Part shown: piece after piece, positions 1 through 9,045 of the stretch | Layout: each line of letters opens with the position of its first letter | Numbering within the stretch: position 1 is the first letter of the stretch | From: DASTCC01 sp035711465 | Lineage (GTDB): Bacteria; Acidobacteriota; Vicinamibacteria; Vicinamibacterales; SCN-69-37 | NCBI GenBank assembly: GCA_035711465.1 | Contig: DASTCC010000256.1 | Span: 1-55,401 of the forward strand | Length of the DNA: 55,401 nucleotides | Direction: 5' to 3' | Notes under the pieces: generated by a model | Seen by the model: the letters and a program-made list of their open reading frames with translations, nothing else | Database searches by the model: none | What the model was told of the DNA's origin: nothing | Translations under genes and position numbers: made by a program

Positions 1-677
1 GAGACGCCGAACACCTCCGCGCCTTCGACGAACGTCACGCCGGCGGCGGTCGCCTCGCGGGCCAGCGCTTTCACCGCGCGATACGGTTCGCAATGGGCAT
101 CGTCAGGAAAGAAGTAGCCGCCGACCTGCGCGCCGACGATCGCCGGCTCGCGCTCTCGGACGTCGTCGGCCGACCAGCGCTCGGCGCGGACGCCGTGACG
201 GACGACGAGATCGATCGAGCCGTTGGCGCCCTCGAACGACGCGGGGTTTTCGTAGACCGCGAGCAGTCCGTGCCGCTCGAAGCCGAACGGATCTGGCGAG
301 CGCGCGGCGAACGCTTCCCAGAGATCGACGCTGGCGCGGCAGAGCGTGACCAGCGCCTCCGCGCCGCGCTCGAACTTCGCTCGTCGCGACGCGAGCAGGA
401 AGCCGGCGAGCCAGCGCAGGTAGGAAGGATCGACGCGCGGCTGGACGTAGAGCGGACTCTCCGGATCGAGCATCCAGCGGAACGACTTGAACAGCATGTT
501 CGGATTGGCGAGCGGCACCGCCTGGGACGGCGTGAGCCAGCCGGCGTTGCCGAACGAACATCCATGTCCGATACGATCGCGCTCGAGCACGGTGACGGAT
601 GCACCGCGCCGCGCCAGCTCGAGCGCGCAGGCGACGCCGACCACACCGCCGCCGATGACCGCGACGTCCGCTTTCAC
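1..677 (-). CDS. DadA-like FAD-dependent D-amino-acid dehydrogenase, N-terminal part (runs off left edge)
   Basis: Predicted flavin amine dehydrogenase/oxidase of the DAO family, probably deaminating D-amino acids. The frame opens with GTG at 677 (MKADVAVIGGG...), giving a Rossmann dinucleotide fold VIGGGVVGVACALELARRG followed by TVLERD, the usual FAD-binding start. Next comes a DadA-like block FGNAGWLTPSQAVPLANP and the WMLDPESPLYVQPR stretch typical of D-amino-acid dehydrogenase small subunits. About 225 residues are present and no stop is reached, so the C-terminal substrate domain lies outside the window. An ATG at 687 is out of frame with this reading. The gene is divergent from the DinB gene with only a few tens of bases between them, so the promoters must overlap. 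Exact substrate is unknown. Confidence 0.82.
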   Translation of the reverse strand, partial: MKADVAVIGGGVVGVACALELARRGASVTVLERDRIGHGCSFGNAGWLTPSQAVPLANPNMLFKSFRWMLDPESPLYVQPRVDPSYLRWLAGFLLASRRAKFERGAEALVTLCRASVDLWEAFAARSPDPFGFERHGLLAVYENPASFEGANGSIDLVVRHGVRAERWSADDVREREPAIVGAQVGGYFFPDDAHCEPYRAVKALAREATAAGVTFVEGAEVFGV

Positions 678-715
678 AACAGACCATGATACGTAATGTA
701 AGACCCGTCCCGGAT

Positions 716-1267
716 ATGCATCCCCAGACACATGAGCTTCTGACCTACCTCGACGACTGCCGCAAGCGGCTGCGCGACGTCGTCGAGGCCGTTCCGGAGG
801 GGGACCGATCGCGGCGGCCGGCGGAAGGGCGCTGGTCGGTGGTCGAGATCCTCACGCACCTCGGCATCGTGGAGCGACGCGTCGCGACGCTGGTCAAGCG
901 CATGACCGATGGCGTACGACGGGGCGAGCCGGCAACCGCGGCGCCGTTCGAGCCGAGCGTGGCGATCGCAGCGATCGAGGGGCATGGCGCGCTCGATCGC
1001 TCGAGGAAGATCGTCGCGCCCGACGCCGCCATGCCGAAAGACGAGCTGACACTCGACGCGGCGTGGCAGTCGCTGGCAGCCTCGCGCGCGGCGATGCGCG
1101 ACGCGGTGCTGGCCGGCGACGGTCTCCCGCTGGCCGGCGCGACCACCCCGCACCCGGCCTTCGGCCCACTCAACACCTACGAATGGATCGCCTTCGTCGG
1201 CGGCCACGACCTGAGGCACGCGGACCAGATTCGCGAGACAGCGGAGCAGCTGAAAACAAGGAACTGA
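716..1267 (+). CDS. DinB-superfamily (DinB_2-like) protein
   Basis: Four-helix-bundle DinB-fold protein of about 183 residues, the usual size for the family. These proteins often bind a divalent metal through three histidines and act as thiol-dependent transferases or have unknown roles. Candidate ligands are the His in ILTHLG near the end of helix 2 and the His pair in GGHDLRHADQI near the C-terminus, which gives the family's H...HxxxH pattern. The ATG at 716 (MHPQTHELL) fits family N-termini. An in-frame ATG at 686 would add ten residues but nearly abuts the divergent GTG at 677, and neither start has a clear Shine-Dalgarno sequence. Substrate is not predictable from sequence. Confidence 0.82.
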   Translation: MHPQTHELLTYLDDCRKRLRDVVEAVPEGDRSRRPAEGRWSVVEILTHLGIVERRVATLVKRMTDGVRRGEPATAAPFEPSVAIAAIEGHGALDRSRKIVAPDAAMPKDELTLDAAWQSLAASRAAMRDAVLAGDGLPLAGATTPHPAFGPLNTYEWIAFVGGHDLRHADQIRETAEQLKTRN

Positions 1268-1358
1268 TGTCGGGCTGCAGCCGACAGGCTGCAGGCTGCA
1301 GCCAGAGCAGCCCGCGGCCGCCGCCGCCCGCAACCCGCCGCAGCCCGCAGCCCGCGCC
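1268..1358. repeat. GC-rich short repeats directly after the DinB stop
   Basis: Directly behind the TGA at 1265-1267 the sequence is built from variants of GGCTGCAG followed by CCCGCAG/CCCGCCG units. No ORF with normal codon use is present. It joins the large palindrome at 1359-1403. Confidence 0.6.
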
Positions 1359-1403
1359 GGGGAGCACTTACGCGCCGCAAATTGCGGCGCGTAAGTGCTC
1401 CCC
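1359..1403. repeat. 45-bp perfect inverted repeat (22-bp arms, 1-bp centre)
   Basis: Left arm 1359-1380 and right arm 1382-1403 are exact reverse complements around a single A at 1381. The core reads GCCGCAA-A-TTGCGGC, extended by CACTTACGC and its complement. It lies between the DinB gene and the aminotransferase gene. There is no T-tract directly behind it, so a simple intrinsic terminator is not obvious. A REP-like element, cruciform site or processing hairpin are alternatives. Confidence 0.8.
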
Positions 1404-1535
1404 CTCTGTTTGACTCCCCCCGACCGCGGGCCTATCATGACGCGGATCACGCCGTCAGTCCTCATCTTCGATACCCGTGCGCCGTCCCACGCCGGCCGGC
1501 CACCTTGACGGTTTCGGCACCTACGGGAGGCAGCG

Positions 1536-2753
1536 ATGTCGGTTTCACGACGCGGGTTCGTTCGCACTCTGACGGGCTATCCGCGGACCCCCTCGGCCAT
1601 GGCGTTGATGATCGGCGCGCGCGGCCGCGAAGACTGGGCCGCCGCCGAGCTCACGGAATTCGACGCGCAGCAGTCGGGCGCCACCCAGGCCGGACGCCGC
1701 GGCCGCGGCAATCGTCCGGAAGCGCCGCCCAACTCGATTCGACTGAGCAGCAACGAGAATCCGCTCGGTCCCAGCCAGGCCGCGCTCGCCGCCGCCGAGA
1801 AGGCGTTTCAGTTCGCCGGGCGGTATCCGATGAACGCGCAGCCGGCGATGAACGACTTCCGCGCGCTCGTCGCGAAGAAGAACGGCCTTCAGAACGATCA
1901 GGTCGCGCTCGGATCGGGCTCGGGCGAGATCCTCGACGGCGCGGTCCGTGCGTTCACGTCGGCCGAAAAGGGCCTGGTCACCGGTCTGCCGAGTTACGAA
2001 GATCCAGCCGGCAAAGCCAAACAGTTGAAGTCGGGCCTCAAGGAGATTCCGGTCGACGCCGCCGGCAAGCTCGACATCGAGAAGATGATCGCCGCTTCGA
2101 CCGGCGCCGGTCTGGTGTTCCTCTGCAATCCCAACAACCCGACGGCGACGGCGCACGGCAGCCAGGTGATCTCCGACGCGGTCGCGCGCATCACCAAGGC
2201 GTCGCCGGACACGGTCATTCTGATCGACGAGGCGTACCACGACTACGTCACCGATCCGTCCTACGCCACCGCGGTGCCGCTGATCGCGCAGTACAAGAAC
2301 GTCCTCGTCGCACGGACGATGTCCAAGGCGCACGGCATGGCGGGCCTGCGCCTCGGCTACGTGATGGGGCAGGCCGAGGTCGTCGCCCGCCTCGACAACT
2401 GGCTGATGCCCTACAACGTCAACGCGATGGCCGTCGGCGCGGCGACGGTCTCGCTCGCCGACGACGCGCAGCTCGCGCGCGAGAAAGCGCGCAACACCGA
2501 AGCGAAGAAGTTCACGGTCGACTTCTTCAAGTCGGCCGGCTACGAAGCCACCGACTCGCAGACCAACTTCATCTTCGTCAAGCTCGGCAAGCCGGCGAAG
2601 GATTTCCGCGACGCGTGCACGGTCAAGGGCATTCTCGTCGGCCGGGACTTCCCGCCGATGGAGAAGACCCACTGCCGAATCTCGATCGGGACGATGGAAG
2701 AGATGCAGAAGGCCGTGGACGTGTTCAAGTCGGTGCTCGGCGCCAAGGCGTAA
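1536..2753 (+). CDS. HisC-like class I/II PLP aminotransferase with twin-arginine N-terminus (copy 1)
   Basis: Fold-type I PLP aminotransferase of 405 residues, closest in motifs to histidinol-phosphate aminotransferases. Visible elements: SNENPLGPS (residues 72-80), the PLP-binding NPNNPT (198-203), DEAYHDY (231-237) with the ring-contacting Asp231, the Schiff-base Lys264 in TMSKAHGMAGLRLGY, and the phosphate/carboxylate-binding Arg of RISIG near the C-terminus. The N-terminus MSVSRRGFVRTL is a twin-arginine motif followed by a moderately hydrophobic stretch and a roughly 40-residue linker, so Tat export is likely. A GGGAGG ribosome site precedes the ATG. It forms a tandem pair with the next gene (45-bp gap). 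A true cytoplasmic hisC lies at 25.7-26.7 kb, so this copy probably acts on another substrate, perhaps in the periplasm. Confidence 0.88.
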   Translation: MSVSRRGFVRTLTGYPRTPSAMALMIGARGREDWAAAELTEFDAQQSGATQAGRRGRGNRPEAPPNSIRLSSNENPLGPSQAALAAAEKAFQFAGRYPMNAQPAMNDFRALVAKKNGLQNDQVALGSGSGEILDGAVRAFTSAEKGLVTGLPSYEDPAGKAKQLKSGLKEIPVDAAGKLDIEKMIAASTGAGLVFLCNPNNPTATAHGSQVISDAVARITKASPDTVILIDEAYHDYVTDPSYATAVPLIAQYKNVLVARTMSKAHGMAGLRLGYVMGQAEVVARLDNWLMPYNVNAMAVGAATVSLADDAQLAREKARNTEAKKFTVDFFKSAGYEATDSQTNFIFVKLGKPAKDFRDACTVKGILVGRDFPPMEKTHCRISIGTMEEMQKAVDVFKSVLGAKA

Positions 2754-2798
2754 GCCCGGCTGCCAACGTCAACTTCTTCTCACTGAGACGAGGTCATC

Positions 2799-3986
2799 AT
2801 GTCAGTTTCGAGACGGGCATTCATGGCGGCGGGCATCGGCGCCGGAGCAGTCGGCGCCGGCTATTACCTCACGGGCGGCAGGATCCTCGGCCCGTGGACC
2901 CGCGACGCCGGCGAGAAGGTCGCCGGTGCAGCACCGACGCGGCGTCTGCTGCTGCACAACAACGAGAACCCCCTCGGGCCGGGTGACAAGGCGATCGCGG
3001 CGATGAGAGCGAAGTTCACCGAGCGGGGCATCCCGCTCGCGCGCTACGGCTTCAGGTCGGGCGAGGTCGCCGAACCGCTGGCGGCCAAGTTCAGCTGCAA
3101 GACCGAGAACGTCATGCTCGGCTGCGGCTCGACGCAGATCCTGCGCAGCGCGACCCACGCGTTCACGACGAAGGACGCGGCGCTGATCACCGGCACGCCG
3201 AGCTACGAAGAGTGCCCGGACATGGCCAAGGTCGTCGGCTCGAAGATGGTCACGGTGCCGCTCACCGGATCGGCGCATCTCGACCTCGACGCGATGGCCG
3301 CGGCCTCCGCCGGCGCCGGTCTCGTGTTCCTCTGCAATCCCAACAACCCGACCGCCACGGTGCACGGCGCCAAGACGGTGCAGGACTTCGTCGAGAAAGT
3401 GCTGAAGGCGTCGCCGAAGACCGTGATCGCCATCGACGAGGCGTATCACGACTACGTCACCGACCCGAGCTACGCGACGCAGATCCCGCTCGCGCTCGAG
3501 AACCCGCAGGTCATCGTCGCCCGCACCTTCTCGAAGGCCTACGGCATGGCCGGTCTGCGGCTCGGCTACGCCATCGGCAGGAAGGAGACGCTCGACAAGA
3601 TGCGCGCCGTCCAGTTCGGCATGACGCTGAACGTGCTCGCGCTTGCCGCCGCGGTCGCGTCGATCCCGGACACGGCGCGTCTCGAAGAGGAGAGCCGCCG
3701 CAACACCGAGGCGCGCCAGTTCACCATGGACTGGTTCAAGCGCTCGGGCTATTCGATGACCGATTCGCAGTGCAACTTCATCTTCGTGAACATCGGCCGT
3801 CCGGCGAAGGAATTCCGCGACGGCTGCCGCGAGCACGGCGTGCTCGTCGGCCGCGACTTCCCGCCGTTCGAGAAGACCCACACGCGCATCTCGATCGGCA
3901 CGATGGAAGAGATGAAGGAAGCCGTGCAGGTCTTCGGGCAGGTCCTCGCCGTGACCAACGCGGCGTCGACGGGCACCGCGGCCTGA
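2799..3986 (+). CDS. HisC-like class I/II PLP aminotransferase with Tat signal (copy 2)
   Basis: Paralogue of the preceding gene (395 residues) with the same catalytic layout: NNENPLGPG (54-62), NPNNPT, DEAYHDYVTDPSYAT, Schiff-base Lys246 in TFSKAYGMAGLRLGY, and RISIGTMEEM near the end. The N-terminus MSVSRRAFMAAGIGAGAVGAG is a cleaner Tat signal than copy 1, with SRRAFM followed by a hydrophobic Ala/Gly core. A GAGG sequence precedes the ATG. The two copies share long identical stretches at the active site but differ at the N-terminus, consistent with an old tandem duplication. Product and amino donor are unknown. The gene converges on the HupE-like gene with 7 bp between stops and has an intrinsic terminator just downstream. 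Confidence 0.88.
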   Translation: MSVSRRAFMAAGIGAGAVGAGYYLTGGRILGPWTRDAGEKVAGAAPTRRLLLHNNENPLGPGDKAIAAMRAKFTERGIPLARYGFRSGEVAEPLAAKFSCKTENVMLGCGSTQILRSATHAFTTKDAALITGTPSYEECPDMAKVVGSKMVTVPLTGSAHLDLDAMAAASAGAGLVFLCNPNNPTATVHGAKTVQDFVEKVLKASPKTVIAIDEAYHDYVTDPSYATQIPLALENPQVIVARTFSKAYGMAGLRLGYAIGRKETLDKMRAVQFGMTLNVLALAAAVASIPDTARLEEESRRNTEARQFTMDWFKRSGYSMTDSQCNFIFVNIGRPAKEFRDGCREHGVLVGRDFPPFEKTHTRISIGTMEEMKEAVQVFGQVLAVTNAASTGTAA

Positions 3987-3993
3987 TGCCGGA

Positions 3994-5346
<1,353 letters not shown>

Positions 5347-5445
5347 CTCGCGCAGTGTATACTGGCGCCCTTCCAAGCGGAATTCGGTGGCCCGAGCCTC
5401 AATTTCTGCCGAGTCTGATGGGATCGGGACGAGGAGAATCGCTGT

Positions 5446-6663
5446 ATGACACGGAGCCGGAGTCTCTCGACCGCCGCTGGCGCGCTCGCGCTTGCGGCCG
5501 CGGTCGCCGGTCAGGGCTGGTGGCACGGCGCGCTCGACGCGCAGACGGCGGCGCCGACCTATCAGGTCGATCCGCTGTGGCCCAAGCCGCTGCCCAATCA
5601 CTGGATTCTCGGATCGGTGACGGGCGTCGCGGTCGACGCGCGCAACCACGTCTGGGTCGTGCACCGCGGCCAGGCCTCGCTCAACGCGCGCACGGAAGCG
5701 GCGCTCAATGCGAATCCGCCGGGCGCCGAGCACTGCTGCGCCGCCGCGCCGCCGATTCTCGAGTTCGATCAGGCCGGCACGCTGGTCGGCCACTGGGGCG
5801 GGCCCGGCACCGGCTTCGACTGGCCGCAGACGCCGGGCGGCATCGCCGTCGATCGCGACGGCAACATCTGGATTGCCGCGGCCGGTAACGATCCCGCGCC
5901 GGCGGGACGGGGCGGACGCGGTGGACGCGGCGGTGGCCGCGGCGGCGGTGAGGCGGCGGCTCCGCCACCGGCCGATGCGCAGGTGCTGCGCTTCTCGCGG
6001 GGCGGCCAGTTCCAGATGCAGATCGGCAAGGCCGGCCAGGTCGGCAACGCCACGAGCGAGACGTCGCTCAACCGTCCCGCCGACGTCGCCGTCGATTCGG
6101 CCGCCGGCGAGGTCTACGTTGCTGACGGCATGGCCGGACGCCGCGTCGTCGTCTTCGATGCGAAGACCGGCGCGTTCAAGCGCGCGTGGGGCGCCTACGG
6201 CAAGCCGGCCGACGACACCGCGCAGATCGCGCCCTACGATCCGGCCGAGACCGCGCCGCAGCAGTTCCGCGGCGTCAACTGCGTCGCCGTCTCGAACGAC
6301 GGCCAGGTCTACGTCTGCGATCGCGCCAGCAATCGCATCCAGGTCTTCAAGAAGGACGGCACGTTCGTCAAGGAGATGGTGATCTCGAAGACGACGCGCG
6401 GCCGGGGCGCGGTGTGGGACATCGCGTTCTCGAACGACCCGCAGCAGCAGTTCCTGTTCGTCGCCAACGGCCAGGAGCAGAAGGTGCACATCCTGCGGCG
6501 CGACTCGCTCGAGGTGGTGAGCAGCTTTGGCGCCGGCGGCCGCTGGCCGGGGACGTTCACTGCGGTGGGCAGCGTCGCCGTCGACTCGCAGGGCAACGTC
6601 TACACGGGTGAAACCCTGGAAGGGAAGCGCGTGCAGAAATTCGTGAGAGGCGGTGCGCGATGA
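5446..6663 (+). CDS. Exported NHL-repeat six-bladed beta-propeller protein (1)
   Basis: Secreted or periplasmic propeller protein of 405 residues in the NHL / peptidyl-alpha-hydroxyglycine-amidating-lyase-like group. A signal peptide covers residues 1-33. Blade motifs recur: GVAVDARNHVWVVHR, GIAVDRDGNIWIAA, DVAVDSAAGEVYVADG, CVAVSNDGQVYVCDRASNRIQVF, SVAVDSQGNVYTGE. A vicinal Cys pair sits in GAEHCCAAAPPILEFD. An RGG-rich low-complexity insert occupies residues 154-168 between two blades. A GAGGAG site precedes the ATG. It is operonic with the next paralogue. A binding or lyase role is possible; no catalytic residues can be assigned. Confidence 0.85.
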   Translation: MTRSRSLSTAAGALALAAAVAGQGWWHGALDAQTAAPTYQVDPLWPKPLPNHWILGSVTGVAVDARNHVWVVHRGQASLNARTEAALNANPPGAEHCCAAAPPILEFDQAGTLVGHWGGPGTGFDWPQTPGGIAVDRDGNIWIAAAGNDPAPAGRGGRGGRGGGRGGGEAAAPPPADAQVLRFSRGGQFQMQIGKAGQVGNATSETSLNRPADVAVDSAAGEVYVADGMAGRRVVVFDAKTGAFKRAWGAYGKPADDTAQIAPYDPAETAPQQFRGVNCVAVSNDGQVYVCDRASNRIQVFKKDGTFVKEMVISKTTRGRGAVWDIAFSNDPQQQFLFVANGQEQKVHILRRDSLEVVSSFGAGGRWPGTFTAVGSVAVDSQGNVYTGETLEGKRVQKFVRGGAR

Positions 6664-6677
6664 CGAGCGGAGGCACC

Positions 6678-7862
6678 ATGACGCGATCGCGCAACTTCAT
6701 CATCGGATTCGGTTTTGTCGCCGCGTTCGTCGCGCTCGGCATCGTCGAGCGCGGCCTCGCTCGCCGCGCCGAGCAGCAGAACGCGCAGCTGGTCGAGGCG
6801 CCGAGGTTCGAGGTCGATCCCGCGTTCCCGAAACCGCTGCCCAACGGCTGGCTGATCGGCATGACCATCGGCATCGGCATCGATGCCGAGGATCACATCT
6901 GGATCGTCCATCGCCCCGACACGCTGTCGGCCGACGAGACCGCGGCGTCGCAGAATCCGCCGACGGCGGCCTGCTGCAAGGCGGCGCCGCCGGTGCTCGA
7001 GTTCGATCAGCAGGGGAACCTGATCGGATCGTGGGGCGGACCGGGCGAGGGATACGACTGGCCCGAGTCGAACCACGGCATCTTCGTCGATCACAAAGGC
7101 ATCGTCTGGATCGGGGGCAACGGCACCAAGGACGCGCACGTCCTCAAGTTCACGCAGCAGGGCAAGTTCATCGCGCAGTTCGGCAAGATGGGCCAGAACC
7201 AGGGCAGCAACGACACCGCCAACTTCGGACGCGTCGCGAAGATCATCGTCGACCCGCGCGCCAACGAGGCGTATCTCGCCGACGGCTATCTCAACAAGCG
7301 CGTCGCCGTCATCGACGCCGACACCGGCGCCTTCAAGCGCTACTGGGGCGCCTACGGCAACAAGCCGGACGACACCAACCTCGGCCCCTACGACCCGACC
7401 GCGCCGCCGGCGCAGCAGTTCCGCAATCCGGTGCACTGCTCGGATCTGTCGGTGGACGACCTCGTCTACGTCTGCGATCGCCCGAACGACCGGATTCAGG
7501 TGTTCACGAAGGAAGGCAAGTTCGTGAAGGAGAAGTTCATCGCCACCAAGACGCTCGGCGATGGCTCCACCTGGGACGTCGCCTTCTCGCGCGACCCGCA
7601 GCAGAAGTACATGTACGTGGCGGACGGCAAGAACGAGCGCATCTACGTCCTCGACCGCCAATCGCTCGAGATCCTCACCGAGTTCGGCGACGGCGGCCGT
7701 CAGCCGGGCCAGTTCTTCGCGGTGCACAGCATCGCCACCGACTCGCGCGGCAACCTGTTCACCACCGAAACCTACGAAGGCCGCCGCCTGCAGAAGTTCA
7801 CGTACAAGGGCATCGCCAAGGTCCCCCGAGTGCAGGGCGTGGTCTGGCCGAGCGGCAAGTAG
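6678..7862 (+). CDS. Exported NHL-repeat six-bladed beta-propeller protein (2)
   Basis: Paralogue of the preceding propeller protein, without the RGG insert: TACCKAAPPVLEFDQQGNLIGSWGGPG parallels the Cys-pair block, and blades such as GIFVDHKGIVWIGG and LVYVCDRPNDRIQVF follow. The ATG at 6678 is preferred because GGAGG lies just upstream and because it gives MTRSR, the same beginning as the first copy. An ATG at 6660 overlapping the upstream stop (ATGA) is the alternative and would add six residues. A hydrophobic signal segment follows. The two genes are clearly co-transcribed. Function inferred only from fold. Confidence 0.85.
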   Translation: MTRSRNFIIGFGFVAAFVALGIVERGLARRAEQQNAQLVEAPRFEVDPAFPKPLPNGWLIGMTIGIGIDAEDHIWIVHRPDTLSADETAASQNPPTAACCKAAPPVLEFDQQGNLIGSWGGPGEGYDWPESNHGIFVDHKGIVWIGGNGTKDAHVLKFTQQGKFIAQFGKMGQNQGSNDTANFGRVAKIIVDPRANEAYLADGYLNKRVAVIDADTGAFKRYWGAYGNKPDDTNLGPYDPTAPPAQQFRNPVHCSDLSVDDLVYVCDRPNDRIQVFTKEGKFVKEKFIATKTLGDGSTWDVAFSRDPQQKYMYVADGKNERIYVLDRQSLEILTEFGDGGRQPGQFFAVHSIATDSRGNLFTTETYEGRRLQKFTYKGIAKVPRVQGVVWPSGK

Positions 7863-7868
7863 CCCCGG

Positions 7869-7923
7869 GGGTCGGAGCAGGGTCGGAGCAGGGTCGGAGT
7901 AGGGTCGGAGCAGGGTCGGAGCG
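7869..7923. repeat. Five 11-bp tandem repeats after the NHL stop
   Basis: Units GGGTCGGAGCA at 7869, 7880, 7891, 7902 and 7913, almost perfect (one unit ends in TA, the last in CG). The array begins six bases after the TAG of the NHL gene and is followed by looser GGGTCAGACC-like text. Confidence 0.88.
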
Positions 7924-7952
7924 GCACCAGACCAGGGTCAGACCGACATCAG

Positions 7953-7991
7953 AACGGGGTCAGCGCCGGGTTTACGGGCGCTGACCCCGTT
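7953..7991. repeat. 15-bp inverted repeat (hairpin) just before the SnoaL-like gene
   Basis: Arms 7953-7967 and 7977-7991 are perfect reverse complements with a 9-nt loop. The right arm ends 11 bp before the ATG at 8003. It could terminate upstream transcription, although no U-run follows, or fold in the 5' leader and mask ribosome access. The arm contains GGGGTCAGCGCC. Confidence 0.8.
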
Positions 7992-8002
7992 AAACTTCTT
8001 GC

Positions 8003-8926
8003 ATGCGTCCTGGCATCGTCCCTGTTGCAGTTCTCGCAATCGCCGTTTCGATTCCGATCGCCGGCGCGACGCTGACACAACCGGCGTCGCCACAAGCCGC
8101 GGTCGACGACCTGCTCGCCGCCGATCGCGCCTTCTCGGCCGCGGCGGCCAAGACCGACGTCGTGACCGGCCTCACAGCGATGTTCGCGCCGGACGTGATC
8201 ATGCCGACGGCCGCGAACGTCTTCGCCGACGGCCGTGACAAGGCCGCGGAGGCGCTTCGCGCCAATCCCGACAACTCGAAGTCCCGTGTCGAATGGGCGC
8301 CGGTGCGCGGCGGCATCTCCGCCGACGGCCAGCACGGCTTCACCTTCGGCTTCATGACGCTCCATCGTCCCGACGGCACCACCGTGCCGATCAAGTACTT
8401 GTCGTACTGGATTAAATCGCGCGACGGCTGGCGCGTTGCCGGCTACAAGCGCCGGCCGCGTCCCGTCGGCGACGTGACGACGACGCCGATGGCGCCGGCG
8501 ATGCCGGCGCAGCTGATCGCGCCGATTACCGACGCCAGCGCGATCGCGAAGCATCGAAGCAGTCTCGAAGAGGCCGAGCGCGCGTTCTCGCGCGACGCGC
8601 AGACGATGGGGATCGGGCCGGCGTTCGAGCAGTACGGCAGCGCCGACGCGATGAACATGGGCGGGCCGGAGGACGCCGGCTTCGTGATCGGATCGGCCAC
8701 GATCGGCCGCAATGTCGGCGCCGGCAGCCCGCCCAACACCAGTCCGGTCGTGTGGGCGCCGGATCACAACGCGTTCGTCGCGTCGAGCGGCGATCTGGGC
8801 GTGACGTTCGGATACATCCGCGCCAAGGCCAACGGCCCGGACGGCAAGCCATCGGCGCCGAGTCCCTTCTTCACGGTGTGGCGGCGCGCGTCCGCGACGG
8901 CGCCGTGGAAGTACGTGGCCGAGTGA
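8003..8926 (+). CDS. Exported protein with two SnoaL/DUF4440-like domains
   Basis: 307 residues. A signal peptide covers about 1-22, followed by two NTF2-fold (SnoaL/DUF4440-like) units. The first has AVDDLLAADRAFSAAAAK...LTAMFAPDVIMPT...YWIKSRDGWRVAGYKRRP; the second repeats the plan with SLEEAERAFSRDAQTMG, FEQYGSADAMNMGG and FFTVWRRAS...WKYVAE. Such domains are small ligand pockets or enzymes; no catalytic dyad can be named. No strong Shine-Dalgarno sequence precedes the ATG, where the 7953-7991 hairpin lies, which may matter for translation. Confidence 0.78.
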   Translation: MRPGIVPVAVLAIAVSIPIAGATLTQPASPQAAVDDLLAADRAFSAAAAKTDVVTGLTAMFAPDVIMPTAANVFADGRDKAAEALRANPDNSKSRVEWAPVRGGISADGQHGFTFGFMTLHRPDGTTVPIKYLSYWIKSRDGWRVAGYKRRPRPVGDVTTTPMAPAMPAQLIAPITDASAIAKHRSSLEEAERAFSRDAQTMGIGPAFEQYGSADAMNMGGPEDAGFVIGSATIGRNVGAGSPPNTSPVVWAPDHNAFVASSGDLGVTFGYIRAKANGPDGKPSAPSPFFTVWRRASATAPWKYVAE

Positions 8927-8993
8927 CGATTTTCTCCCGATCCCGAGCATTCAGAGCCGAAGACGGCCGATCGGATCGAATTGGTCGAGCGGG

Positions 8994-9020
8994 TTAGCAA
9001 GCCTCAGTCAGTTCTATAAT
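8994..9020 (+). promoter_or_regulatory. Probable promoter of the CHAT-TPR gene
   Basis: A perfect TATAAT (9015-9020) stands out in GC-rich sequence. A TTAGCA at 8994-8999 could be the -35, with a short 15-bp spacer. Transcription would begin near 9027, about 19 nt before the ATG at 9046. Confidence 0.5.
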
Positions 9021-9045
9021 CCTGGCGGGCTCCCCAGCCACGGCC

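Noticed and set aside
5347..6489. The HupE-like frame stays open to 6489 and could be read as an 831-residue protein
   Set aside because: The extra part is antisense to the NHL gene, Arg/Ala-rich, without similarity; the signal peptide begins at 5346.
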